A DNA stretch of 5,855 bases from Bacteroidetes bacterium QS_8_68_15 (lineage in GTDB: Bacteria; Bacteroidota; Rhodothermia; Rhodothermales; Salinibacteraceae), in contig PXTR01000103.1 in NCBI GenBank assembly GCA_003023245.1, forward strand, positions 1-5,855, in the 5' to 3' direction. The notes beneath the pieces were generated by a model that ran no database searches, was not told where the DNA came from, and saw nothing but the letters and a program-made list of their open reading frames with translations. Positions 1-5,140 of this stretch are shown here, piece after piece (position 1 is the first letter of the stretch; each line of letters starts with the position of its first letter). Both the position numbers and the translations under genes were made by a program.

Positions 1-10
1 CGCCCGCGTT

Positions 11-139
11 GTATAATGTGAGTTCACCTGCGCTGGCGGACTTGCTTTGAGCGCTTTCGAGTTGGCAAAAGCGCCTGACGAAGCTACGACGCAGAAACGG
101 GCAGCTACGCTAAGCGTCAGGTGCAACGCTGGGTTATAC
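11..139 (-). repeat. attC recombination site 1 (degenerate core)
   Basis: Read on the minus strand it begins with GTATAAC (139-133), then a spacer and an inner box GTTGCACCTG. After about 80 variable bases come the complementary inner box CAGGTGAACT and the terminal box TTATAC near 16-11. The inner boxes pair except for one extra G, the extrahelical base typical of attC, which fixes the orientation. Compared with the other two copies, one base is missing at the terminal box. CACAGTTATAC has become CACATTATAC, so the G of the G/TT cleavage point is absent. The preceding membrane-protein gene ends inside this site. Confidence 0.8.
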
Positions 140-466
140 CGCGTCTTTTCGTAGCGCGCCATGCTTTGAGGCTTTCCAAAACTGCGCGTACCAGTAGACA
201 GGCATCGAAGCCATACCAAACACAGCGAGCAAAACCACCCAAAGCATTCTCTCCTGTGTGGTAAAGCTACCGTTCCTGATAGCGTGAAGGAGATAGAACA
301 CGACCAGGCCGAAGCCAAGCAACATCGTTGATCCAAAGGCTATCGCGGAAGCTGGCAACCCGGTCCCGGGAAGTGGAAAGCTGAAACCAGAAACGGCAAA
401 CAGCACGAAGGCGAGCGCCGGGAGTACTGAAGCTACACCAAGAGCGAGCGTGGCTTTGCGGCTCAT
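134..466 (-). CDS. Cassette-borne small membrane protein, three predicted TM segments
   Basis: This encodes 110 residues from ATG at 466, with a good GAGGA ribosome-binding site at 474-478, eight bases upstream. Three hydrophobic segments are visible, at about residues 8-30, 40-62 and 75-95. A Met-Pro-Val-Tyr-Trp-Tyr stretch closes the last one, and a basic tail follows. The pattern of a short polar loop (FTTQERMLW) before the last helix and an MPVYWY motif after it recalls small uncharacterised membrane proteins, some with a PLDc_N-like helical pair. I cannot name a family with confidence. It is the only gene of its cassette. The stop codon TAA is made from the GTATAAC box of attC site 1, so the reading frame runs into the recombination site. 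Function is unknown; the protein is probably in the inner membrane. Confidence 0.78.
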   Translation of the reverse strand: MSRKATLALGVASVLPALAFVLFAVSGFSFPLPGTGLPASAIAFGSTMLLGFGLVVFYLLHAIRNGSFTTQERMLWVVLLAVFGMASMPVYWYAQFWKASKHGALRKDAV

Positions 467-473
467 CTGAAAA

Positions 474-478
474 TCCTC
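474..478 (-). promoter_or_regulatory. Ribosome-binding site of the cassette membrane protein
   Basis: GAGGA on the minus strand sits seven bases before the ATG at 466. It supports that start over any downstream one. Confidence 0.6.
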
Positions 479-551
479 GGGTTGGCAGGGGCAAACGGTG
501 ATCTTGTTAGAACGTCACGACCGGCAGCAAACTTTGTTGCGAAGTCGCGCG

Positions 552-682
552 GTATAACTGTGATTTCACCTGCTCTGGCGTATCCGGCGTGAGCGCTATT
601 CAGTCGGCAAAAACGTCTGACGGAGCTGCGAGCATAGCAGAAAGTAGCAACGCTAAGCGTCAGGGGCAACGCTGAGTTATAC
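552..682 (-). repeat. attC recombination site 2
   Basis: On the minus strand it starts with GTATAAC (682-676), has inner box GTTGCCCCTG and partner CAGGTGAAAT, and ends with an intact GTTATAC (558-552). It is 131 bp long. Its central region is clearly similar to attC site 1, including shared stretches such as GGCAAAA and CGCTAAGCGTCAGG on the plus strand. Two positions in the inner boxes no longer pair, so the stem is a little weaker than in the other copies. It lies 14 bases past the toxin stop codon, the usual tight gene-to-attC spacing. Confidence 0.82.
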
Positions 683-696
683 GGTTGCTTCGCGGT

Positions 697-969
697 TTAG
701 GGAAGCAACTGGTCGTATTTCGTATTCTGCGTGCGGTCCGATCCAGAACCAAACGATGCCTTCGGGCTTTCTCTCGCCAATGCCCGGTAGTGCAGACCGA
801 CGCGCACCGACCAGACTTCCTCCCTCTGGCCGCTTATCTTCTTGAAATGCAGCGACGGATGGCGAGGGTTGGCTTCGAGAAGCTCGAACTTCTGGTCCGC
901 CAACTTCTGAATGTGCTTCGGCAGTTCACGGTAATGCCGCCAAAACCGCGGAAGGGCGAGATGCGTCAC
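697..969 (-). CDS. RelE/ParE-superfamily toxin with scrambled C-terminal core, probably inactive
   Basis: This encodes 90 residues. The start is GTG at 969, overlapping the antitoxin TGA as GTGA. Residues 8-64 (RFWRHYRELP..., NPRHPSLHFKK, WSVRVGLHYRAL) match the N-terminal part of small RelE/ParE-fold toxins of type II toxin-antitoxin modules, which usually act on translation or on DNA gyrase. Such proteins normally continue with a strand like VWFWIG, then His and a terminal EYD. Here residues 65-82 read ARESPKASFG... instead, while the next frame reads GERKPEGIVWFWIGPHAEY. A 1-base loss in a G run near 777-778 shifts the frame, and a tandem TCGTATT duplication (plus strand, 713-719 and 720-726) shifts it back, so YDQLLP and the stop are retained. 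The protein is full length but lacks its conserved core strand. Sequencing error is the alternative for the 1-base loss. Confidence 0.8.
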   Translation of the reverse strand: MTHLALPRFWRHYRELPKHIQKLADQKFELLEANPRHPSLHFKKISGQREEVWSVRVGLHYRALARESPKASFGSGSDRTQNTKYDQLLP

Positions 970-1166
970 CGTATCGGTTGGGCTTCTCCGGCTTCGTACT
1001 CTGCGTCCACTTTCTCCAAAAGCGCGTCGAGCCGTCCCTCGTCGAGGTCACGCTCGATCTGCTCGTCCCAAAGTTTTGCTTGGTAGTCAGCAAACCACGC
1101 GGAGAGCTCGGCCACATCTTCGGTCGAAAGCTCGGTGATAGCGTTTTCGATCTCCTTGACGCTCAT
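966..1166 (-). CDS. Type II antitoxin, partner of the RelE/ParE-like toxin
   Basis: This encodes 66 residues from ATG at 1166, with AGGTGG at 1173-1178 as ribosome-binding site. A longer frame is open upstream, but it runs through attC site 3 and is not the gene. The protein is acidic and helical: an N-terminal part (MSVKEIENAITELSTEDVAE), a central AWFADYQAKLWDEQIERD segment, and a C-terminal DEGRLDALLEKVDAEYEAG tail. That tail resembles the extended toxin-wrapping tail of small antitoxins, for example those ending in AEYEAG or ADxxAGKxxPL. Antitoxin first, 4-base overlap and a toxin directly behind are classic for type II modules, which are common in sedentary integron cassettes, where they are thought to stabilise the array. 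I did not identify a named antitoxin family. A palindrome just upstream may be its own operator. Confidence 0.78.
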   Translation of the reverse strand: MSVKEIENAITELSTEDVAELSAWFADYQAKLWDEQIERDLDEGRLDALLEKVDAEYEAGEAQPIR

Positions 1167-1172
1167 GCTGTG

Positions 1173-1178
1173 CCACCT
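1173..1178 (-). promoter_or_regulatory. Ribosome-binding site of the antitoxin
   Basis: AGGTGG on the minus strand lies six bases before ATG 1166. It decides the start in a frame that is open much further upstream. Confidence 0.55.
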
Positions 1179-1189
1179 GCGGTTTTGTG

Positions 1190-1212
1190 TTGAAAGCAGA
1201 CTGCTTTTCCAA
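1190..1212 (-). promoter_or_regulatory. Palindrome upstream of the antitoxin, candidate autoregulatory operator
   Basis: AAAGCAG (1193-1199) and CTGCTTT (1201-1207) form a perfect 7-base inverted repeat around one base. It is flanked by TTG (1190-1192) and CAA (1210-1212). It sits 24 bases before the antitoxin ATG, inside the same cassette. Type II antitoxins commonly repress their own promoter through such palindromes. No clear -35/-10 pair was found, so the operator role is inferred. Confidence 0.4.
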
Positions 1213-1243
1213 CTCCACCGGCGGCTTCGTGTTCTGCTCGGCC

Positions 1244-1374
1244 GTATAACTGTGAGTTCACCTGCGAGTGGGTGCCCGAGCGTGAGCGCCTCCCGAAGTC
1301 TCGGGCCGTTTGCCGTGCCTCTGACGTAGCAGAAAGAACCAACGCAACTTGTCAGGTGCAACGCTGAGTTATGT
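1244..1374 (-). repeat. attC recombination site 3
   Basis: On the minus strand it starts with ACATAAC (1374-1368), followed by inner box GTTGCACCTG, partner CAGGTGAACT and terminal box GTTATAC (1250-1244). The inner boxes pair perfectly apart from the single extra G expected of attC. The central part differs from sites 1 and 2 and contains its own CCCGAG/CTCGGG stem. Conserved ends around a variable middle are the normal pattern for attC sites of one integron lineage. Confidence 0.82.
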
Positions 1375-1421
1375 GCAACTGTGCGTCGGCTTTCTCCTCG
1401 TCCATGAGCCAACTAAACGCC

Positions 1422-1643
1422 TTATTTAACGTAGACGAGCGTCCCAGAATTATCATGAGGCCGGCCCATGAAAGCATATAAAGCATCAGCAAGGGGTAGG
1501 GGATCCATTTCTTCGAGGCGCTGGTCCCAATCGCTGGTGTAGGCATCAAAGATGCTCAAGACGGCAGCCAAGCGCGAACACACCTGCAGGCGCTCTGCTC
1601 CAGATATGTTTTCGACTTTGTCGCGGATAGTGTTCAGCCTCAT
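1422..1643 (-). CDS. Hypothetical cassette protein, possibly frameshifted near its C-terminus
   Basis: This encodes 73 residues from ATG at 1643. A TTG at 1670 would give 82, and neither start has a convincing ribosome-binding site. The protein is soluble, mixed-charge and mostly helical: an N-terminal IRDKVENISGAERLQVCSRL helix, a DAYTSDWDQRLEEMDPLPL stretch, then ALYAFMGRPHDNSGTLVYVK and stop. I recognise no family. The stop is 47 bases before attC site 3. In the next frame the sequence continues coding-like (LNKAFSWLMDEEKADAQLHITQ) into the attC, stopping at 1352. A single extra base near 1429-1430 would explain this, so the annotated end may be a frameshift product. It is the first cassette of the array, next to the end of pntB. 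Confidence 0.5.
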   Translation of the reverse strand: MRLNTIRDKVENISGAERLQVCSRLAAVLSIFDAYTSDWDQRLEEMDPLPLADALYAFMGRPHDNSGTLVYVK

Positions 1644-1745
1644 GCTCCACCCGCGCGCTGATTTCTCCAATTCGAAATCAATTTTTTGAAGAGGGCGGAT
1701 TCGTTTTACGGACGGAAGTCGTTACACTACCATCATATCCGTTTC

Positions 1746-3173
1746 TCACGAGAGCGCCTTCATTTCGCTGACGACGGCGTCGACCGAGTCTTTCGCATCA
1801 CCGAAAAGCATCCGCGTGACGGGCTGGTAGAACAGCTCGTTGGGCACGCCGGAGTAGCCGGGGCTGAGGCTGCGCTTGCAGACGACGACCGTCTCGGCCT
1901 CGTCCACGTCGAGGATGGGCATCCCGTAAATCGGGCTGCCCTCATCGGTGCGCGCGGCGGGGTTGACCACGTCGTTGGCCCCGATGACCAGCGCCACGTC
2001 GGTCTGGGCGAACTCGGCGTTGATCTCGTCCATCTCGAAGAGCTGGTCGTAGGGCACGTTCGCCTCGGCGAGGAGCACGTTCATGTGGCCCGGCATGCGC
2101 CCGGCGACGGGGTGAATGGCGTACTTGACGGTGACGCCGCGCTCCTCGAGGAGGTCGGCCAGCTCGCGCACCTGGTGTTGCGCCTGCGCCACGGCCAGCC
2201 CGTAGCCGGGGACGATGATGACCTGATCGGCGTAGCTGGTGAGGATCGCCGTGTCGTCGGGCGAGGTTTCATTGACGGTGCGGCCCTCGGGCGCCTCCGC
2301 CGCCGCGTCGCTCGCCCCCGCCTCTTCCCCGCCGAAGCCGCCGAGGAGCACGTTCTGGAGCGAGCGGTTCATCGCCTCGCACATGATGATCGTCAAAATA
2401 AAGCCCGCCGCGCCGACGAGCGTGCCGCTGACGATCAGCGCGATGTTGTCGATGACGAAGCCCGTCGCGGCGGCGGCCAGGCCGGAGTAGGAGTTGAGCA
2501 GGGCCACGACGACGGGCATGTCCGCCCCGCCGATGGGCACGACCAGCAGGATGCCCAGCGCCAGCGCCGCGACGAGCAGAAGCACGACGCTGACGACCAT
2601 CAGCCACCCGGCCCCGCCGGCGCTGAGAATGAATATCCCCGCGAAGACGACTGCCGCGCCCAGCAGCCCGAGCGTGCCGGCGCGCATGCCGATGAAGTCG
2701 ATGGGGTTGCCGCCGAGGCGCCCGCTGAGCTTGCCGTAGGCCACGAACGAGCCGGTAAATGTGACCGCGCCGATTAAAACGCTCAAGACCACCGTGAAGG
2801 CGGTGCCGGCAGTCATTTCGCTGACCGTCAGAGTCGGCGCGTTGCCGAGGTACTTCGCCACCTCCGCCAGCGCCACGAGCGCGGAGGCGAGCCCGCCGAA
2901 GCCGTTGAAGACGGCCACCAGCTCGGGCATGGCCGTCATTTCGACCTGCCGCGCCAGGGCCGCCCCGATGCCGCCGCCAATCAGCAGCCCCAGGATCACC
3001 ATCCACGGTGAGAGGATCGAGTGCAGAAAGAGCGTGGCGAGCACGGCCACGAGCATCCCGCCGGAGGCCAGAGCGTTGCCGCGGCGCGCGGTGGCCGGCG
3101 ACTGCATGCGCCGGAGCCCCACGATGAAGAGCGCCGCCGAAGCGAGGTAGGCCAGTTGAACAACAGTCTCCAT
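1746..3173 (-). CDS. pntB: NAD(P) transhydrogenase subunit beta (PntB)
   Basis: This encodes 475 residues, close to the roughly 460 usual for PntB. It is the membrane (dII) and NADP(H)-binding (dIII) subunit of proton-translocating transhydrogenase, which transfers hydride from NADH to NADP+ using the proton gradient at the inner membrane. ATG 3173 fits the family start (METVVQLAYL); the frame is open 17 codons further upstream without support. There are several transmembrane helices over residues 1-275, with MPELVAVFNGFGG (82-94) and NSYSGLAAA (228-236). The Asn in FNGFGG stands where the E. coli protein has channel His91, a variation found in many homologues. A linker near 280-310 leads to dIII: GYGLAVAQAQ (323-332), HPVAGRMPGHMN (354-365), GANDVVNP (398-405) and KRSLSPGYSGVPNELFY (433-449). 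No break was seen. No Shine-Dalgarno was seen, so translation may be coupled or leaderless-like. Confidence 0.96.
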   Translation of the reverse strand: METVVQLAYLASAALFIVGLRRMQSPATARRGNALASGGMLVAVLATLFLHSILSPWMVILGLLIGGGIGAALARQVEMTAMPELVAVFNGFGGLASALVALAEVAKYLGNAPTLTVSEMTAGTAFTVVLSVLIGAVTFTGSFVAYGKLSGRLGGNPIDFIGMRAGTLGLLGAAVVFAGIFILSAGGAGWLMVVSVVLLLVAALALGILLVVPIGGADMPVVVALLNSYSGLAAAATGFVIDNIALIVSGTLVGAAGFILTIIMCEAMNRSLQNVLLGGFGGEEAGASDAAAEAPEGRTVNETSPDDTAILTSYADQVIIVPGYGLAVAQAQHQVRELADLLEERGVTVKYAIHPVAGRMPGHMNVLLAEANVPYDQLFEMDEINAEFAQTDVALVIGANDVVNPAARTDEGSPIYGMPILDVDEAETVVVCKRSLSPGYSGVPNELFYQPVTRMLFGDAKDSVDAVVSEMKALS

Positions 3174-3200
3174 GAAACGCAGCAGTTGGAAGAGAGGAAA

Positions 3201-3220
3201 GGGCGCGATACATCGCGCCC
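3201..3220 (-). terminator. Intercistronic hairpin between pntAB and pntB (weak terminator or attenuator)
   Basis: GGGCGCGA and TCGCGCCC form a perfect 8-base stem with a four-base loop. In the transcribed direction it is followed by the pyrimidine run TTTCCTCTCTTCC rather than a pure T-tract. It lies 31 bases after the alpha-2 stop and 27 before the pntB start. Likely roles are mRNA end protection or partial termination that sets subunit ratio. Both are inferences. Confidence 0.45.
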
Positions 3221-3251
3221 GCACAGAACGTGGGATCGGACGGAACAGCGA

Positions 3252-3653
3252 TCACCCTCCGGTTCCTGCCCCGGTCTTCGCCCCCTGCTGCTCCTCGGAA
3301 GCAGACGGGCGCTGCTTTCGGGTAAACATCTGAAGCATGCGGTCGGTCACGAGAAAGCCGCCGACGACGTTGATCATCGCCACCACCAGCGCGAGGAAGC
3401 CCAGCCCCTTCGCCCAACCGGTCCCCGACATGCCCGCCGCGATCAGCGCGCCGACCACGGTGATACCGCTGATGGCGTTGGCGCCGGACATGAGCGGAGT
3501 GTGTAGCGTCTGCGGTACCTTGCTGAGAATCTCGTTGCCCAGAAAGGCGGACAGCACGAAGACGATGACGTTTTGCACGGCGGTTGGGGGGTCGGGTTGG
3601 GGATTTCGGGGTTCAGGTTGATCGTTTGCGGTCAGGCTTCCGGGGGTTTCCAT
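3252..3653 (-). CDS. pntAB: NAD(P) transhydrogenase subunit alpha-2 (PntAB), membrane part
   Basis: This encodes 133 residues. It corresponds to the membrane C-terminal part of E. coli PntA, encoded separately as in Rhodospirillum-type split transhydrogenases. It forms part of the dII proton channel with PntB. The signature LSAFLGNEILSKVPQTLHTP followed by LMSGANAISGITVVGAL (about residues 34-70) is diagnostic. Three membrane helices lie near 26-40, 62-78 and 84-104. A Pro-rich N-terminus of about 25 residues and a polar C-terminal tail (residues 112-133) flank them. ATG 3653 lies inside the end of the alpha-1 gene (22-base overlap, different frame), which points to translational coupling; no Shine-Dalgarno is evident. 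Given the weak N-terminal conservation, a start further in cannot be excluded. Confidence 0.92.
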   Translation of the reverse strand: METPGSLTANDQPEPRNPQPDPPTAVQNVIVFVLSAFLGNEILSKVPQTLHTPLMSGANAISGITVVGALIAAGMSGTGWAKGLGFLALVVAMINVVGGFLVTDRMLQMFTRKQRPSASEEQQGAKTGAGTGG

Positions 3654-4041
3654 TCGTCGTCGTCGTCGCCCTTCTCCTGCTCCTCTTCCTCCTCAAAGGG
3701 CTCGTTCTCGGAGGGATCGGCTCCCTCGGAGTCATCATCCGGCGGTGCGCTCTCCTCGTTCTCCGGATCTCCTTCCCCGCCCTCTTCTTCTCGGAACGCC
3801 CCCTCGCTCGCCGCCGCCGATTCGCCTGCTTCTTCCTCCACGGCCTCCCCCGCGCTCCCACGCCCCCGCGCTCCCGCGCGCTCCTCGAGCCCCAGCGTCT
3901 CGCGGAGCCGGTCGTTCGTGACTTCGCCGCCGTGCGCCACGCAGGCGCCGGCGAAGATGTCGTCCTCGAAGTCCGGCGCAAATTCGCCGTTCTCATCGAC
4001 GAACGCCTCGACCAGCTCCGCCAGGGTGCGGGCGTAGAGTT
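3613..4041 (-). other. Frameshifted read-through tail of the broken alpha-1 gene
   Basis: If the sequence is correct, translation from 4896 continues past the deletion in the wrong frame to a stop at 3613. This appends about 142 mostly Arg/Ser/Thr-rich residues, which are an out-of-frame version of the normal acidic C-terminus. The product would overlap the alpha-2 start by 41 bases. This tail has no family character and is noted only so it is not taken for a domain. Confidence 0.7.
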
Positions 4042-4896
4042 GACCACCGAGCCGGGCGCCATCAGGTCGACGGCCTCCTCGGAAACGAGGATCGGCGCGT
4101 CGCGGCCCGGGATGAGCGCCGTCGAAATGACCACGTCCGCCTCGGCGACGTGCGGCTTGAGCAGCTCGGGCTGGCGCTCTTGGATTTCTTGCTCGAGCTC
4201 CTGGGCGTAGCCGCCTTCCCCTTCGCCCTCGGCGTCCTCCAGGGTCAGCTCCACGAACTGCGCCCCGAGGCTTTCGACCTCCTCGCGCGTGGCCTCGCGG
4301 ATGTCGTAGCCTTTGGTCCGAGCGCCGAGGCGCCCCGCCGTGGCGAGGGCCTGAAGGCCGGCCACCCCCGCCCCCAGCACCAGCACCTGCGCGGGGCGGA
4401 TGGTGCCGGCGGCGGTGGTCAGCAGCGGAAAAAACTTCGGTAGCGCGTGCGCGCCCGTCAGGACGGCGCGGTAGCCGGCGAGGCTGCTCATCGCCGAGAG
4501 CGCGTCCATCTTCTGCGCCCGCGAGATGCGCGGGACCAGCTCCAGCGCCAGCGCGGTGACGCCCTGCTCGGCCAGGGCGCGCACGGCCTCCGGCGCCCCC
4601 AGCGGGTCGAGCAGCCCGACGAGGGTTTGCCCCTCGCCCAGCTGCTCCTGCGCCTCCTCGCCGGATGGCGGGGTGACGACGGCCACCAATTCGGCCCCGA
4701 GCGCCTCGTCGCGGCCGGCGACGGTGGCCCCGGCGTCTTCGTAGTCCGAGTCGGTGTGGTACGCGCCGTCGCCGGCGCCTGCTTCGACGACGACGTCCAG
4801 GCCCGCCCCGGTGAGACGGCGCACGACATCGGGCACGAGAGCGACGCGGGTTTCGCCGTCGGCGGTTTCCTTCGGGACGCCTATGGTGAGGGGCAT
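3632..4896 (-). pseudogene. pntAA: NAD(P) transhydrogenase subunit alpha-1 (PntAA), internal out-of-frame deletion
   Basis: Start ATG 4896 (MPLTIGVPKE, the family N-terminus; upstream codons to a TTG at 4977 are open but not conserved). Residues 1-285 are a good NAD(H)-binding dI domain. They include the RQD loop Arg123/Gln128/Asp131 in PRISRAQKMD, Rossmann GAGVAG (175-180), YDIR (197-200) and mobile-loop GGY (228-230). At 4044-4042 the frame reads PGSVV, then turns into Arg-rich nonsense until 3613. In another frame the true C-terminus begins directly at 4042 with QLYARTLAELVEAF... DFEDDIFAG and ends at 3632. About 43 residues that normally lie between, including the conserved DLAA..GGNCE and Y/GPTDLP region, are missing, and the join is out of frame. 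The C-terminus carries a roughly 75-residue Glu/Asp-rich tail. This is either a real pseudogene or an assembly or sequencing deletion. The remaining operon is intact, which favours checking the reads first. Confidence 0.88.
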
Positions 4897-4948
4897 GGAC
4901 AAGGCGGATGCAAGAACGGGTTCGGCGCAGGCGGTTTGGCCTCCCCCT

Positions 4949-4977
4949 ACACTAAAAGACAGATAAACGGGTTGCAA
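4949..4977 (-). promoter_or_regulatory. Candidate promoter of the pnt operon
   Basis: In an AT-rich patch (about 4950-5030) inside otherwise GC-rich DNA, the minus strand has TTGCAA (4977-4972), a 17-base spacer and TAGTGT (4954-4949). This is a partial match to a sigma-70-type -35/-10 pair. It would start transcription some 45 bases before ATG 4896. A GGGGGAGG run follows at 4947-4940 but is too far from the ATG to be its ribosome-binding site. The assignment is tentative. Confidence 0.35.
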
Positions 4978-5112
4978 TAATTAAGGACGCGACCATTTTG
5001 ATTTCACAAAACTTAATGTTTTAGCCCCTTTGTGCGCACGCTCTCCAAAGAGAAGGCCGCCGGCAAACGCATCAATGTTGCTCCCGGGGCCATGCGCCTG
5101 CCTTTCTTATCG

Positions 5113-5140
5113 CCGGAGAGACGAAGAGCGGTCTCTTCGG
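5113..5140 (-). terminator. Hairpin downstream of serC, possible terminator without T-tract
   Basis: Two alternative stems overlap here. One is CGAAGAG/CTCTTCG (5122-5128 with 5133-5139, four-base loop). The other is a ten-pair stem, including one G-U, between 5113-5122 and 5131-5140. It lies about 80 bases past the serC stop in the transcribed direction. No T-run follows, so intrinsic termination is uncertain. Confidence 0.25.

Larger units (their letters stand above)
1..1745 (-). mobile_element. Integron gene-cassette array without visible integrase (CALIN-like)
   Basis: Three attC-like repeats (11-139, 552-682, 1244-1374) each follow a short minus-strand gene or gene pair. This gives the repeating unit gene then attC that defines an integron cassette array. 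Using the G/TT cut point of the core site, the middle cassette runs from about 1249 to 558 (toxin-antitoxin) and the next from about 557 to 17 (membrane protein). The first cassette holds the ORF ending at 1422. Its outer boundary lies somewhere between that ORF and the pntB stop at 1746, but I find no convincing attI or attC there. No tyrosine recombinase gene is in the window. The array continues past the left edge. Cassette sequence is visibly less GC-rich than the pnt and serC genes, which fits separate ancestry. The array call is well supported by the repeats; the right-hand limit is not. Confidence 0.75.

Noticed and set aside
685..1086. Plus-strand 133-residue ORF across the toxin-antitoxin region
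   Set aside because: It is antisense to a clear toxin-antitoxin pair, has Arg/Ser-rich low-complexity content and no family motifs.
11..1374. The three repeats as a CRISPR array or insertion-sequence ends
   Set aside because: Repeats are about 130 bp, imperfect, spaced by genes of hundreds of bases, and have internal dyad symmetry with an unpaired base. This fits attC, not CRISPR, and no transposase is present.
966..1412. Long 148-residue version of the antitoxin
   Set aside because: The extra N-terminal part is translated attC sequence; ATG 1166 has a good ribosome-binding site and fits antitoxin size.
1686..2777. Plus-strand 363-residue ORF opposite pntB
   Set aside because: A shadow of pntB in high-GC DNA; the His/Asp/Arg/Val-rich composition is typical of antisense frames, and pntB is certain.
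2269..3417. Minus-strand 382-residue ORF in another frame of pntB
   Set aside because: Arg/Gly/Ala-rich frame shadow with no motifs; it would overlap pntB completely and the alpha-2 gene partly.
3652..3668. CGTCGTCGTCG microsatellite as a regulatory repeat
   Set aside because: It encodes the Asp run at the end of the alpha-1 acidic tail, so coding explains it.
3584..4210. Plus-strand 208-residue ORF opposite the alpha-1 C-terminus
   Set aside because: Antisense to the acidic tail; its Leu/Phe/Ser/Arg runs mirror the GAG/GAC repeats of the true gene.
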